Source of the DNA: Streptomyces pseudovenezuelae
GTDB taxonomy: Bacteria > Actinomycetota > Actinomycetes > Streptomycetales > Streptomycetaceae
DNA length: 64,000 bases
Assembly (NCBI RefSeq): GCF_001513955.1
Contig: NZ_KQ948148.1
Span: forward strand, 549,905 to 613,904
Direction: 5' to 3'
Shown here: positions 16,563 through 25,382 of the stretch, piece after piece
How positions within the stretch are numbered: position 1 is the stretch's first letter
Layout of the letters: every line of letters begins with the position of its first letter
The notes under the pieces: model-generated
Seen by the model: the letters and a program-made list of their open reading frames with translations, nothing else
Told to the model about the DNA's origin: nothing
Databases searched by the model: none
Position numbers and translations under genes: made by a program

Positions 16563-17153
16563 TCAGGACGCCCTGCGCAGTCCACCGAAGATCAACTGGG
16601 CCACGGCGTCGGCCACTTCGCGTTCGTTCATGCCCCGGCCGTCCGGGCGGTACCACTCCACGATGGAGTTGATCATGCCGAAGACCAGGCGGGTCGCGAG
16701 GCGCACCTCCACGTCACCGCGCACGTCGCCGTCCGCGGCCGCCGCCTTCAGGAGTTCGGCGACCCGGTGGTCGAAGTCGCGGCGGCGCTCCAGGGCCCAC
16801 CGCTCGGTGTCCGTGTTGCCGCGCACCCGCAGCAGCAGGGTGACGTAGGGGAGTTCGGCGATCAGCACCTCGACCATGCGCCGCACGACGTACTCCAGGC
16901 GGCCGGAGGCGCGACCCACGCGCGCGTGCTCCTCGTCGAGGATGCCGAAGAGACCGTCCAGGGCCCGGCTGACGGCCCGGCGCAGGAGCTCCTCCTTGCC
17001 GGACACATGGTGGTAGATCGACGACTTGGAGATGCCCGCCGCCTTGGACAGGTGCTCCATGGAGGTGCCGTCGTAGCCGCGTTCGTTGAAGACCTGGACG
17101 GCGACGGACAGCAGCGTCTCCGGCGTGTACGTGTCGCGCTTGGCGGTCGTCAT
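16563..17153 (-). CDS. TetR family transcriptional regulator, likely local acyl-CoA/phenylacetate regulator
   Basis: A TetR repressor of 196 residues. The HTH spans about residues 12-55, with FNERGYDGTSMEHLSKAAGI and SKSSIYHHVSGKEELL. The C-terminal part resembles ligand domains of acyl-CoA-responsive TetR proteins. The start overlaps the stop of the 3-hydroxyacyl-CoA dehydrogenase gene (ATGA), so the two are co-expressed. Three near-identical palindromes in front of bkdA, 3HCDH/paaN and an acyl-CoA dehydrogenase gene suggest its regulon, with a CoA thioester as inducer. By neighbourhood it resembles PaaR or FadR-type regulators; the assignment is inferred. Confidence 0.85.
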   Translation of the reverse strand: MTTAKRDTYTPETLLSVAVQVFNERGYDGTSMEHLSKAAGISKSSIYHHVSGKEELLRRAVSRALDGLFGILDEEHARVGRASGRLEYVVRRMVEVLIAELPYVTLLLRVRGNTDTERWALERRRDFDHRVAELLKAAAADGDVRGDVEVRLATRLVFGMINSIVEWYRPDGRGMNEREVADAVAQLIFGGLRRAS

Positions 17154-18667
17154 GAGGTGCTGCCCTCCCGCTTGTCGGAGGCGTACGCGTGCCGGTACAG
17201 CGCCAGCGAGGGCGCGTACCGGCCGGACGGGTCGCGCAGGTGCAGGTCGTCGAGGAGGGCGTAGGCCCAGTTGCGGCCGAGCCTGCGGCTCCACTCGAAG
17301 GGGCCCAGCGGGTAGTTCACCCCGAGCCGCATGGCGGTGTCGATGTCCTCGCGGGTGGCCACGCCCTTGGCGACGGCGTCGTGCGCCAGATCGACGATCC
17401 GGGCGACGGTACGGGCGACGATCATGCCGGGTACGTCCCCGATGACGCTGACGTCCTTGCCGAGCGCCTGGAAGAGCCCGGTGGCCTCGGCGAGGGTCTG
17501 CTGCGAGGTGTCCTGGGAGGCGGACAGCGCGATGCGCGTGGCCTTGCGGTAGTCGAGCGCGAGGTCGAAGTAGACGACGTCCCGGAACTCCACCGACGTC
17601 TGCCCGTCGGCGAGCGCGAGCTGGCCGCCGCTCGGCAGGACCAGACGGCTGCCGTGGTCCTCCTCGTCCTCGCGGACCTGGATGCCCGCCTCGCGGATCA
17701 GCGCGAGCAGTTCGGACGCGGGGCCCAGATCACCCTCGGCGACGACGTACGCGGGCGCCTGGGCCGGCTCCGCGGTGTGCGGATCGTCGCGCTCGGCGCC
17801 GTCCGTGTAGTCGTACCAGCCCCGCCCGCTCTTGCGGCCGAGCCGGCCCGACTCGACCAGGCGCTGCTGGGCCAGCGAGGGCGTGAAGCGCACGTCCTGG
17901 AAGAAGGCGCGCCACACGGAGTGCGTCACGGACTCGTTGACGTCCTGTCCGATCAGGTCGGTCAGTTCGAACGCGCCCATCTTGAAGCCGCCGCACTCGC
18001 GCAGGACCGCGTCGATGGTGGCGGGCTCGGCGCCCTGGGTCTCGTGGACCGCGAACGCCTCGGCGTAGAAGGGCCGCGCGATGCGGTTGACGATGAAGCC
18101 GGGGGTGTCGGCGCAGGCGACCGGCGTCTTGCCCCACGCGCGCGCCGTCTCGTACGCGCGCGTGGCCGACGAGACCTCGGTGGCGAACCCGGAGACGACC
18201 TCGACCAGCGGCAGCAAGGGCGCGGGGTTGAAGAAGTGCAGGCCCACGAAGCGGCCCGGGTGGCGCAGGGCGCCGGCGACGGCCGTCACCGACAGGGAGG
18301 AGGTGTTGGTGGCGAGCAGGCAGTCCTCGCCCACGACGTCCTCCAGCTCCCGGAAGAGCTGCTGCTTGACGTCCAGCCGCTCCAGGACGGCCTCGACGAC
18401 CAGGGTGCAGTCCGCGAGGTCGGTGAGCTGCTCTGCGGCCACGAGACGGGCGAGCGCGGCGTCCCGGTCGGCGGCGGTCAGCCGGTCCTTCTCGACGAGC
18501 CGGTCGAGGCGGGCCCCGATCGCGTCGGCCGCCTCCCGGGCGCGGCCGGGGACGGCGTCGTGGAGCCGCACAAGATGCCCGGCGACCAGCGCGACCTGGG
18601 CGATGCCCTGGCCCATGGTGCCGGCGCCGACGACGGCCACGGGGCTGCTGAGGTCGAGTCCTGTCAT
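17150..18667 (-). CDS. 3-hydroxyacyl-CoA dehydrogenase (duplicated C-terminal domain)
   Basis: An NAD-dependent 3-hydroxyacyl-CoA dehydrogenase of 505 residues, longer than the usual 280-residue form because it carries two 3HCDH C-terminal domains. The NAD loop is VVGAGTMGQGIAQVAL (near residue 12). LVVEAVLERLDVKQQLFREL and the catalytic region FFNPAPLLPLVEVV (near residue 145) follow. The second C-domain begins near residue 400 (DVPGMIVARTVARIVDLAHDA). This size and order match PaaH/PaaC of phenylacetate degradation, and the divergent neighbour is paaN. It is expressed with the TetR gene. Confidence 0.9.
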   Translation of the reverse strand: MTGLDLSSPVAVVGAGTMGQGIAQVALVAGHLVRLHDAVPGRAREAADAIGARLDRLVEKDRLTAADRDAALARLVAAEQLTDLADCTLVVEAVLERLDVKQQLFRELEDVVGEDCLLATNTSSLSVTAVAGALRHPGRFVGLHFFNPAPLLPLVEVVSGFATEVSSATRAYETARAWGKTPVACADTPGFIVNRIARPFYAEAFAVHETQGAEPATIDAVLRECGGFKMGAFELTDLIGQDVNESVTHSVWRAFFQDVRFTPSLAQQRLVESGRLGRKSGRGWYDYTDGAERDDPHTAEPAQAPAYVVAEGDLGPASELLALIREAGIQVREDEEDHGSRLVLPSGGQLALADGQTSVEFRDVVYFDLALDYRKATRIALSASQDTSQQTLAEATGLFQALGKDVSVIGDVPGMIVARTVARIVDLAHDAVAKGVATREDIDTAMRLGVNYPLGPFEWSRRLGRNWAYALLDDLHLRDPSGRYAPSLALYRHAYASDKREGSTS

Positions 18668-18723
18668 GTGCGCGATCCTCCCGCACGGGGTTTTCCACAG
18701 ATGCGGCGGACCCCCTTGTCCCG

Positions 18724-18737
18724 ACCGATCGTTCGGT
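18724..18737. promoter_or_regulatory. TetR-type operator, site 2 (3HCDH/paaN divergent promoter)
   Basis: ACCGATCGTTCGGT, arms ACCGA and TCGGT. It lies 57 bases upstream of the 3HCDH start and 91 bases upstream of paaN, well placed to control both. It is identical to the reverse complement of the site at 24057. A DnaA-box-like TTTTCCACA at 18691-18699 lies beside it. Confidence 0.72.
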
Positions 18738-18827
18738 TACTCTATCCCTGACCGGCCGTTCCTGCCCCCATTTCTGCCCAGGTCATGAGCTCGACGAAGA
18801 GTTCGACAGACGAGGAGTTGGTCCCGC

Positions 18828-20519
18828 ATGGCCGCCGAACTGACCGCCCACCAGCTGATCGCCGCGCACCGGCCCACCCTCGACCAGGCGCTCGAAGCGA
18901 TCCGCACCCGCGCGTACTGGTCCCCGCACCCGGAGCACCCCAAGGCCTACGGCGAGCACGGCAGCCTCGACATGGCGGCGGGCAAGGCCGCCTTCGACGC
19001 CCTGCTGGGCACCCGCCTCGACCTCGGCCAGCCGGGCACGGACGGCTTCGTGGGCGGCGAGATCTCGCCGTACGGCATCGAGCTGGGCGTCGAGTACCCG
19101 CACGCGGACCTGGACGTGCTGCTGCCCGCGATGAAGGCGGGCCAGAAGGCCTGGCGGGACGCGGGCGCCGAGATCCGCGCGGTGGTGTGCCTGGAGATCC
19201 TCAAGCGGATCAGCGACCGGACCCACGAGTTCGCGCACGCCGTCATGCACACCAGCGGCCAGGCCTTCATGATGGCGTTCCAGGCGGGCGGCCCGCACGC
19301 GCAGGACCGCGGCCTGGAAGCGGTGGCGTACGCGTACGTGGAGCAGGTCCGCACCCCCGACACCGCGGAGTGGACCAAGCCGCAGGGCAAGCGCGACCCG
19401 CTCGCGCTCACCAAGCAGTTCACACCGGTCCCGCGCGGGATCGGCCTGGTCATCGGCTGCAACACCTTCCCGACGTGGAACGGCTACCCGGGCCTGTTCG
19501 CCTCCCTGGCCACCGGCAACGCGGTCCTGGTGAAGCCGCACCCGCGCGCGGTGCTGCCGCTCGCGCTCACGGTCCAGGTGGCGCGGGACGTCCTGGGCGA
19601 GGCCGGCTTCGACCCGAACCTGATGGCCCTCGCCGCCGAGCGCCCCGGCGAGGGGATCGCGAAGACCCTGGCCACGCGCCCCGAGATCCGGATCATCGAC
19701 TACACCGGCTCGACGGAGTTCGGCGACTGGCTGGAGGCCAACGCCCGCCAGGCGCAGGTCTACACGGAGAAGGCCGGCGTCAACACGGTGCTCGTGGAGT
19801 CGGCCGGCGACTACAAGGGGATGCTCTCCAACCTGGCCTTCTCGCTGTCCCTGTACAGCGGCCAGATGTGCACCACCCCGCAGAACCTGCTGATCCCCCG
19901 GGACGGCATCCGCACCGACGAGGGGCCCAAGACCTTCGACGAGGTGGTCTCCGACCTCGCCCGCTCGGTCGACGGCCTCCTCGGCGACGACGCCCGCGCG
20001 AACGCCCTGCTGGGCGCGATCGTCAACCCGGACGTCAAGGCACGCCTCGAAGCCGCGGGCGGTCTCGGCGAAGTCGCCCTGGCCTCGCGGGAGATCGCCA
20101 ACCCGGAGTTCCCGGGCGCGGTCGTGCGCACGCCGGTCGTGGTGAAGCTGGACGGGGCCAAGCCGGACGCCGAGGCCGCCTACATGAGCGAGTGCTTCGG
20201 GCCCGTCTCCTTCGCCGTCGCGGTCGACTCGGCGGCCGACGCGGTGGAGCTGCTGCGGCGCACGATCCGCGAGAAGGGCGCGATGACGGTCGGCGCGTAC
20301 ACCACCGACGAGGAGTTCGAGCAGGCCGTCCAGGAGGTCTGTCTGGAGGAGGCCGCGCAGTTGTCGCTGAACCTCGTCGGCGGGGTGTACGTCAACCAGA
20401 CGGCCGCGTTCTCCGACTTCCACGGCTCGGGCGGCAACCCGGCGGCCAACTCCGCGCTGTGCGACGGGGCGTTCGTCGCCAACCGCTTCCGAGTGGTCGA
20501 GGTGCGCCGGGAGGCCTAG
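18828..20519 (+). CDS. paaN: Phenylacetate degradation aldehyde dehydrogenase-like protein PaaN
   Basis: A protein of 563 residues in the aldehyde dehydrogenase superfamily, matching the PaaN type of phenylacetate pathways: early segment HPEHPKAYGEHGSLDMAAGK, NAD-site-like NTFPTWNGYPGLFASLATGN, and the Cys nucleophile in YSGQMCTTPQN (near residue 346). A C-terminal segment FSDFHGSGGNPAANSALCDG follows. PaaN is thought to oxidise the ring-opened aldehyde or a related intermediate. ATG at 18828 has GAGGAG upstream. A TetR-type operator in the divergent promoter suggests co-regulation with 3HCDH. Confidence 0.85.
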   Translation: MAAELTAHQLIAAHRPTLDQALEAIRTRAYWSPHPEHPKAYGEHGSLDMAAGKAAFDALLGTRLDLGQPGTDGFVGGEISPYGIELGVEYPHADLDVLLPAMKAGQKAWRDAGAEIRAVVCLEILKRISDRTHEFAHAVMHTSGQAFMMAFQAGGPHAQDRGLEAVAYAYVEQVRTPDTAEWTKPQGKRDPLALTKQFTPVPRGIGLVIGCNTFPTWNGYPGLFASLATGNAVLVKPHPRAVLPLALTVQVARDVLGEAGFDPNLMALAAERPGEGIAKTLATRPEIRIIDYTGSTEFGDWLEANARQAQVYTEKAGVNTVLVESAGDYKGMLSNLAFSLSLYSGQMCTTPQNLLIPRDGIRTDEGPKTFDEVVSDLARSVDGLLGDDARANALLGAIVNPDVKARLEAAGGLGEVALASREIANPEFPGAVVRTPVVVKLDGAKPDAEAAYMSECFGPVSFAVAVDSAADAVELLRRTIREKGAMTVGAYTTDEEFEQAVQEVCLEEAAQLSLNLVGGVYVNQTAAFSDFHGSGGNPAANSALCDGAFVANRFRVVEVRREA

Positions 20520-20725
20520 GCCTGTCCGGCGGGGCCGGCCGGATCCGGGGGTCCGCGCGCTTCTGTGCTCCGGTGCGCGGGGGCCGGCGCGTCGAGGTGC
20601 GCGGCGGAGGGGCCGGCAGCGCGGGGCGTCGGCAGCCGACGACAACGCGGCAGGCCGGCGTGCCGGACCCCGCGCCTGAGCCTGCGACTGCGGCCGCGGC
20701 CGCGCCATGATCCGCGGCACAGGCC

Positions 20726-21472
20726 CTAGGAGCCGCCGAGGCTCCAGTGGTACAGGGTCATCGCCACGCTGGTCGCCAGGTTGTAGCTGGAGACCTGGGG
20801 GCGCATCGGCAGCGCCACCAGATGACCGGCCCGCGCGCGCAGTTCGGGCGACAGCCCGCTGCGCTCCGAGCCGAAGGCGAGGACGGCGTCGTCCGGGAGC
20901 TTCACGCCCCGGATGTCGTCGCCCTCCGGGTCCAGGGCGAAGACCGGCCCGGGCGGCAGCTCGGCGACCGTCAGACGCTCCACCGCGGTCGCGAAGTGCA
21001 GGCCCGCCCCACCGCGCACGACGGTCGGGTGCCAGGGGTCGAGCGTGCCCGTGGTGACCACACCGGTCGCCCCGAAGCCCGCGGCCAGCCGGATCACCGC
21101 CCCCGCGTTGCCGAGGTTGCGCGGGTTGTCGAGGACCACCACGGGGGCGGTGCGCGGGGTGTGCGCCAGCTTCTCGAGGTGGGCCGCCCGGGACGGCCGT
21201 ACGGCCAGGGCCGCGACCGCCGTGGGATGCGGGCGCGGCACGAGGGAGGCGTACGCGGGCTCCGGGATCTGGGTCAGCAGCGCGTCCAGGGTGTCCCGTA
21301 CGTCCGGCGCCAGCTCCTCGGCCAGGGCGAGCGCGGCGCCCCGGTCGACGGCGACCGCCACCGGGACCTCGGCGCCGAAGCGCACGGCGTGCTTGAGGGC
21401 GTGGAAGCCGTCGAGCAGCACGCAGGTGTCGGCGAGCCGGTGCCACAGGCTCACAGGATCGGGACCGGTCAT
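20726..21472 (-). CDS. SPOUT (SpoU/TrmH) family RNA 2'-O-methyltransferase
   Basis: A 248-residue RNA ribose methyltransferase. The three SPOUT motifs are present: motif 1 DNPRNLGNAGAVIRLA (near residue 115), motif 2 AFGSERSGLSPELR, and motif 3 LPMRPQVSSYNLATSVAM near the C-terminus, forming the knot that binds S-adenosylmethionine. The N-terminal part (about 90 residues) likely recognises the RNA. The target (23S rRNA or tRNA) cannot be told. It is preceded on the same strand by the HTTM gene with a 4-base overlap (ATGA). Confidence 0.9.
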   Translation of the reverse strand: MTGPDPVSLWHRLADTCVLLDGFHALKHAVRFGAEVPVAVAVDRGAALALAEELAPDVRDTLDALLTQIPEPAYASLVPRPHPTAVAALAVRPSRAAHLEKLAHTPRTAPVVVLDNPRNLGNAGAVIRLAAGFGATGVVTTGTLDPWHPTVVRGGAGLHFATAVERLTVAELPPGPVFALDPEGDDIRGVKLPDDAVLAFGSERSGLSPELRARAGHLVALPMRPQVSSYNLATSVAMTLYHWSLGGS

Positions 21473-22815
21473 GCGGGGAAGCCTACGTGCCGGTGACCGG
21501 GGTTCTCGGGGTCGCCGGGGTTGTCGCCGGGACGGTGGGCCGGGCGCGGGGGCCCCGCGGATCCCGGGTCCGTCGGCGGGCCCGGCCGACCGGGAGCCCG
21601 GTGTCCCTCAGGGGCGGGTCGTCCCTTCGAGCTCCTCCGTCCGAGCGGCCCCGCTCCCGGGCCGCCCCCGCCCGCCAGGCGCGCCCACAGCCGGCCACGC
21701 GCGCGTGCGGCCCCGTCGCCGAGCCGGCGAAGGAACGAGGTCGGCAGGAACACCGAGTCGGCGGCGATCATGGCCAGCGAGAAGAACGGCAGGCCGAGGA
21801 CGACCGCGATCACCGCGTGCTCGGTGATCATCGCCGCCAGGAGGACGTTCTTGACGCGCCGGTTGAACAGCGTGAACGGGAAGGCGACCTGCACGGCGAC
21901 CGTGCCGTAGGTCACCAGCATCACCATCACGCCGTTGGCCGACAGCAGGTCGGCGAGGGCGGGCCAGGGCGAGAAGGACTCCAGGTGGAGGGGGTAGTAG
22001 ACGGCGGTGCCGTCCTGCCAACGGGTGCCCTGGATCTTGTACCAGCCCGCCGTCGCATAGATCAGGCAGGCCTCGGCCATGATCACGAGCAGGGCGCCGT
22101 TGTGGACGATGTTGGCGACGACGTCGAGCATGATCCGCGACTGCCCGGACCGGGTGAACCGTCCGACCACCCACCACAGGGCCTGCGCCAGCCACAGGCC
22201 CCACAGGATCGCCGGGACGACCCAGTCGCCGCTCAGCCTGTCCAGGAAGGCCGCGGACACCAGCACGAGCCCGAGGACGCCCCACAGGGCCGGCCCGACG
22301 CGGTCCACGACGTGCTCTCCACGCGCGCGTGCCTCCCGCGTGCGCCGGGCCCGCCGCTCGTCCAGCGACCAGACCTGGCCGCAGCGCGTGAAGACCAGGT
22401 AGATGCACATCAGATGCAGGACGTTGTCGCCGCCGTCACCCATGAAGATGCTGCGGTTCTGGAGCGAGAGCACGCCGACCATGAAGACCACGGACATCGT
22501 CCGGGTGCGCCAGCCGAGCAGCAGCAGGACGCTCGACAGGACGGCGAGCACATAGACCGTCTCGAACCAGAACTGTCCGTCCGACCACATCAGGGCCGTG
22601 AACGCGCCGTTGAGCGAGATCAGCTGCTCGGCGAGGTTCCAGTTCCACGGACCGTCCGGGCCGTACAGTTCCTGGCGGTGCGGGAACTCGCGCAGCAGGA
22701 ACAGCAGCCAGGTCGCGCTGAAACCGATCCGGACCATCGCGGCCTGGTAGGGGCCGAGGGCGGCCTCGGTGACGCGGGCGATGCCGGTGGACACCGCCAG
22801 GGCGAATCGGTTCAC
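21469..22815 (-). CDS. HTTM-domain membrane protein (vitamin-K-carboxylase-like fold)
   Basis: An integral membrane protein of 448 residues with about 10 hydrophobic segments, including SATWLLFLLREF, VYVLAVLSSVLLLLGWRT and ALLVIMAEACLIYATAGWYK. The pattern YQAAMVRIGFSATWLLFLL near the N-terminus and the WQDGTAVYYPLHLESFSPWP segment fit the HTTM family. The last 75 residues or so are Pro/Gly/Arg-rich and probably cytosolic. The GTG start at 22815 overlaps the stop of the DUF5819 gene (GTGA); the two families occur together across actinobacteria and probably act as one membrane unit. The biochemical activity is unknown. Confidence 0.85.
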   Translation of the reverse strand: MNRFALAVSTGIARVTEAALGPYQAAMVRIGFSATWLLFLLREFPHRQELYGPDGPWNWNLAEQLISLNGAFTALMWSDGQFWFETVYVLAVLSSVLLLLGWRTRTMSVVFMVGVLSLQNRSIFMGDGGDNVLHLMCIYLVFTRCGQVWSLDERRARRTREARARGEHVVDRVGPALWGVLGLVLVSAAFLDRLSGDWVVPAILWGLWLAQALWWVVGRFTRSGQSRIMLDVVANIVHNGALLVIMAEACLIYATAGWYKIQGTRWQDGTAVYYPLHLESFSPWPALADLLSANGVMVMLVTYGTVAVQVAFPFTLFNRRVKNVLLAAMITEHAVIAVVLGLPFFSLAMIAADSVFLPTSFLRRLGDGAARARGRLWARLAGGGGPGAGPLGRRSSKGRPAPEGHRAPGRPGPPTDPGSAGPPRPAHRPGDNPGDPENPGHRHVGFPA

Positions 22816-23798
22816 CGGGCGCTCCCCTGGCTGTCGTCCGCCGTCACGGCCCACCAGGGCAGCTCGCGGTAGACCGGCTGCACCGAGACCTTCTCCTCGC
22901 TCCACTTCGGCGGGGGCACGTTGGAGGTCCTGGAGCGGACCTGGACGCTCACGAGGACGCCGCCCCGCGCGGTCACGTGGTCGCGCTCCAGACGCAGCAC
23001 CACGATGTGGCGGAGATACGTCCCGGACAGGGTGCCGCGCAGGCCGACCGGGCGGTTGTCGGCGTCGTGGGTGGCGACGAAGAGGTCCCAGGAGCGGCGC
23101 AGCTCGTTCTGCCGGGTGTGGCTGGGCAGCAGATTGCCGTCGATGGCCCGGCCGTCCTGGGCGGACAGGTCGTACCAGCCCGTCGTACGGCTGCCGCCGT
23201 CGGCGCTCCGTATCCGGGCCCGGACCTGCACCGCGATGTCCTGCTGGAGGGGGTTCGGCGCGAAGAGCTTCCAGTTCTGCTCGAACTCCGGATAGACCCA
23301 GTCGTCGACCGCGCCGCCGTGCCGCTTGGTCACCGTGTTCGAGGGGGCGACGTGCAGGAACACCATCCCGATGTGCACACAGACGGCGATCGCCACGACG
23401 GCGAGCGCCAGGGCCACCCCGGTCTGGTAGCGGAGGGAGAGGGCGGCCACGCCGGTACGGGGCTCGGGGTCGGTGGTTCGGTGGGGGGAGGCGTCCGGCG
23501 AGGGGGCGGCCGGACGTGTCGCGGAGGGGCGGGGGTCCGTCGGCTCGGAGGGGCGGGGGTGGGCGGGCTCGGCGTACGGATCGCGCGGGGCCGACCGCAC
23601 CTCGGCGGGCACACGGTCCTGCGCGGGAACCTTCGCCCGCGGCTCGACGGCCGCTTCCGGCTCACCCGGCGTCCGCGGACCGTCGGCCCCGTGAAGCCCG
23701 TCCGTCTCCTGCGGCAGCTCCGGCTCAGGGGCATCGCCCGGCTCGCTCGCGGCGCCCGGTCCTCGCCGGGCGTTCGAGCCTCCGTCGTACGCGTCCAT
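22812..23798 (-). CDS. DUF5819 family membrane protein, partner of the HTTM protein
   Basis: A protein of 328 residues. The first 125 or so are acidic and Pro-rich (cytosolic, disordered); one membrane helix follows (TGVALALAVVAIAVCVHIGM), then a DUF5819 outer domain beginning with SNTVTKRHGGAVDDWVYPEF and KLFAPNPLQQDIAV. ATG at 23798 has GGGGCGGA upstream; the longer upstream frame is not supported. It is coupled to the HTTM gene. The function is unknown; a role in membrane redox or modification would be speculation. Confidence 0.8.
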   Translation of the reverse strand: MDAYDGGSNARRGPGAASEPGDAPEPELPQETDGLHGADGPRTPGEPEAAVEPRAKVPAQDRVPAEVRSAPRDPYAEPAHPRPSEPTDPRPSATRPAAPSPDASPHRTTDPEPRTGVAALSLRYQTGVALALAVVAIAVCVHIGMVFLHVAPSNTVTKRHGGAVDDWVYPEFEQNWKLFAPNPLQQDIAVQVRARIRSADGGSRTTGWYDLSAQDGRAIDGNLLPSHTRQNELRRSWDLFVATHDADNRPVGLRGTLSGTYLRHIVVLRLERDHVTARGGVLVSVQVRSRTSNVPPPKWSEEKVSVQPVYRELPWWAVTADDSQGSAR

Positions 23799-23977
23799 TC
23801 CGCCCCGTTCCCGATTCCGGTCCGTCCACCGCCGCCCGGCCGCAGACGGCGGCGCCCGGTGGCCGGCGCCCGCACCCGCCTCGCCGCGGTGGCTCGCACC
23901 GGCACGGTACTCAGGCCGGACCGCCCCGCACAGCCCCTGTGGACCGGCCCCACCGTGGCCGTTCTCACTCCCGCCCC

Positions 23978-24012
23978 GGTTTTCCACAGGCCGCCCCCTG
24001 GGTTTTCCACAG
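23978..24012. repeat. Direct repeat with DnaA-box-like cores
   Basis: GGTTTTCCACAG occurs at 23978-23989 and again at 24001-24012, 23 bases apart (about two helical turns). The core TTTTCCACA differs by one base from the Streptomyces DnaA box TTGTCCACA. Confidence 0.6.
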
Positions 24013-24056
24013 CGGTTGACACCTTACGGCGCCCGGCAGACGATCGAATCGCATGA

Positions 24057-24070
24057 ACCGAACGATCGGT
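24057..24070. promoter_or_regulatory. TetR-type operator, site 3 (acyl-CoA dehydrogenase promoter)
   Basis: ACCGAACGATCGGT; its reverse complement is identical to site 2 at 18724. It lies 118 bases upstream of the acyl-CoA dehydrogenase start. Confidence 0.7.
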
Positions 24071-24114
24071 AGGGAGTACATTCCGGCGGAACCCTGGAGC
24101 CCGTTCCCTTCTTC

Positions 24115-24128
24115 TAGAACCTGTTCTA
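24115..24128. promoter_or_regulatory. KstR-like palindrome TAGAACCTGTTCTA
   Basis: Perfect 6-bp arms TAGAAC and GTTCTA with a 2-base spacer. It fits the KstR consensus TnnAACnnGTTnnA known from steroid-degrading actinobacteria. It is centred 66 bases upstream of the GTG start of the acyl-CoA dehydrogenase gene. Confidence 0.5.
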
Positions 24129-24187
24129 TCTTGACGGACCGTCAGATCAGCTGACCGATCTGCCGACCCGTCGGAAGGACAGGGACC

Positions 24188-25330
24188 GTGGACTTCACCT
24201 TCAGCGAGGAGCAGCAGGCGGCGGCCGAGGCGGCCCGGGGGGTGTTCGCCGATGTCGCGCCGGACGCGGTGCCCTCTCCGGCACTGACCACGGGTGCCGT
24301 GGCCGACGAGTTCGACCGCGCGCTGTGGGCAAGGCTCGCCGACGCGGATCTGCTGAGTCTGCTGGCGGCTCCGGAGTACGGCGGGGCGGGCCTGGACGCC
24401 GTCGCGCTGTGCCTGGTGCTGCGTGAGTCGGCGAAGGTGCTGGCTCGGGTGCCGCTGCTGGAGAACAGTGCGGCCATGGCGGCCGTACAGGCGTACGGCG
24501 GGCCGGAGTCGAGGGGGGAGTTGCTGGAGCGGGCCGGGCGCGGGGAGGTCGTGCTGACGGTCGCCGCGAGCGGCCGCACGGGGCATGATCCCGCCGAACT
24601 CGCCGTCACCGCACGACAGGAGGAGGGGGAGGACGCCGACTGGATCCTGGACGGAGTACAGACGGCGGTGCCGTGGGCCCACGACGCGGACTTCGTCGTC
24701 GTCCCGGCGCACACGGCCACGGGCCGAACCGTCCTCGCACTGGTGCCCCGGGTTCATGACGGGGTCGCACTCGGCGAGCAGTTCTCCACCAGTGGGGAGC
24801 GGCTGGGCGAGCTGCGTCTCGACTCGGTGCGGATCGCCGCGCGGGACGTGATCGACGTCGAGGGCGCGTGGGAGTGGCTGCGGGATCTGCTGACCACCGG
24901 GACCTGTGCGCTGGCGCTCGGGCTGGGCGAGCGGGTGCTGCGGATGAGCAGCGAATACACCAGCGAGCGGGAGCAGTTCGGGTTCCCGATCGCGACCTTC
25001 CAGGCCGTCGCCGTGCAGGCCGCCGACCGTTACATCGACCTGCGCGCGATGGAGGTCACGCTGTGGCAGGCCGCGTGGCGGATCGCCTCGGGAGCGCGGG
25101 GAGCGCTGCCGGTCGCGGGAGATGTCGCCGTGGCGAAGATCTGGGCCTCCGAGGGGGTGCGGAGGGTGGTGCAGACGGCACAGCACCTGCACGGCGGGTT
25201 CGGCGCCGATGTCGACTACCCCCTGCACCGGTACCACGCCTGGGCCAAGCATCTGGAGCTGTCGCTCGGTCCGGCGGCGGCACACGAGGAGGCGTTGGGG
25301 GATCTGCTGGCGGCGCATCCCCTGGGCTGA
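24188..25330 (+). CDS. Acyl-CoA dehydrogenase
   Basis: A flavin acyl-CoA dehydrogenase of 380 residues. The N-terminal helical domain begins DFTFSEEQQAAAEAARGVF. The C-terminal domain includes SEYTSEREQFGFPIATFQAV (near residue 258) and QTAQHLHGGFGADVDYPLHRY. The usual C-terminal IYEGT-type motif that carries the catalytic Glu in many family members is not evident. This is reminiscent of subunits of heterotetrameric dehydrogenases or of divergent FadE proteins; a partner subunit is not in the window. GTG at 24188 was taken as the start. The promoter is rich in operators, linking it to lipid or aromatic catabolism. Confidence 0.85.
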   Translation: MDFTFSEEQQAAAEAARGVFADVAPDAVPSPALTTGAVADEFDRALWARLADADLLSLLAAPEYGGAGLDAVALCLVLRESAKVLARVPLLENSAAMAAVQAYGGPESRGELLERAGRGEVVLTVAASGRTGHDPAELAVTARQEEGEDADWILDGVQTAVPWAHDADFVVVPAHTATGRTVLALVPRVHDGVALGEQFSTSGERLGELRLDSVRIAARDVIDVEGAWEWLRDLLTTGTCALALGLGERVLRMSSEYTSEREQFGFPIATFQAVAVQAADRYIDLRAMEVTLWQAAWRIASGARGALPVAGDVAVAKIWASEGVRRVVQTAQHLHGGFGADVDYPLHRYHAWAKHLELSLGPAAAHEEALGDLLAAHPLG

Positions 25331-25382
25331 CACCGAACCGCCGCCGCCCTCGATCACCGAGCTGTCGGCACGTCGACCTCCA

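Larger units (their letters stand above)
23799..24187. promoter_or_regulatory. Complex promoter region of the acyl-CoA dehydrogenase gene
   Basis: A gene-free stretch of 389 bases. In its last 210 bases it carries a pair of DnaA-like boxes (23980, 24003), a TetR-type site (24057-24070), a KstR-like palindrome (24115-24128) and another palindrome TGACGG-A-CCGTCA (24132-24144). It divides the DUF5819 gene from the divergent dehydrogenase gene. The density of dyads suggests multi-input control. Confidence 0.6.

Noticed and set aside
18783..21446. An 887-codon open frame antisense to paaN and running into the methyltransferase region
   Set aside because: The opposite strand encodes a full-length PaaN with catalytic motifs and a good ribosome site; the antisense product has no recognisable fold.
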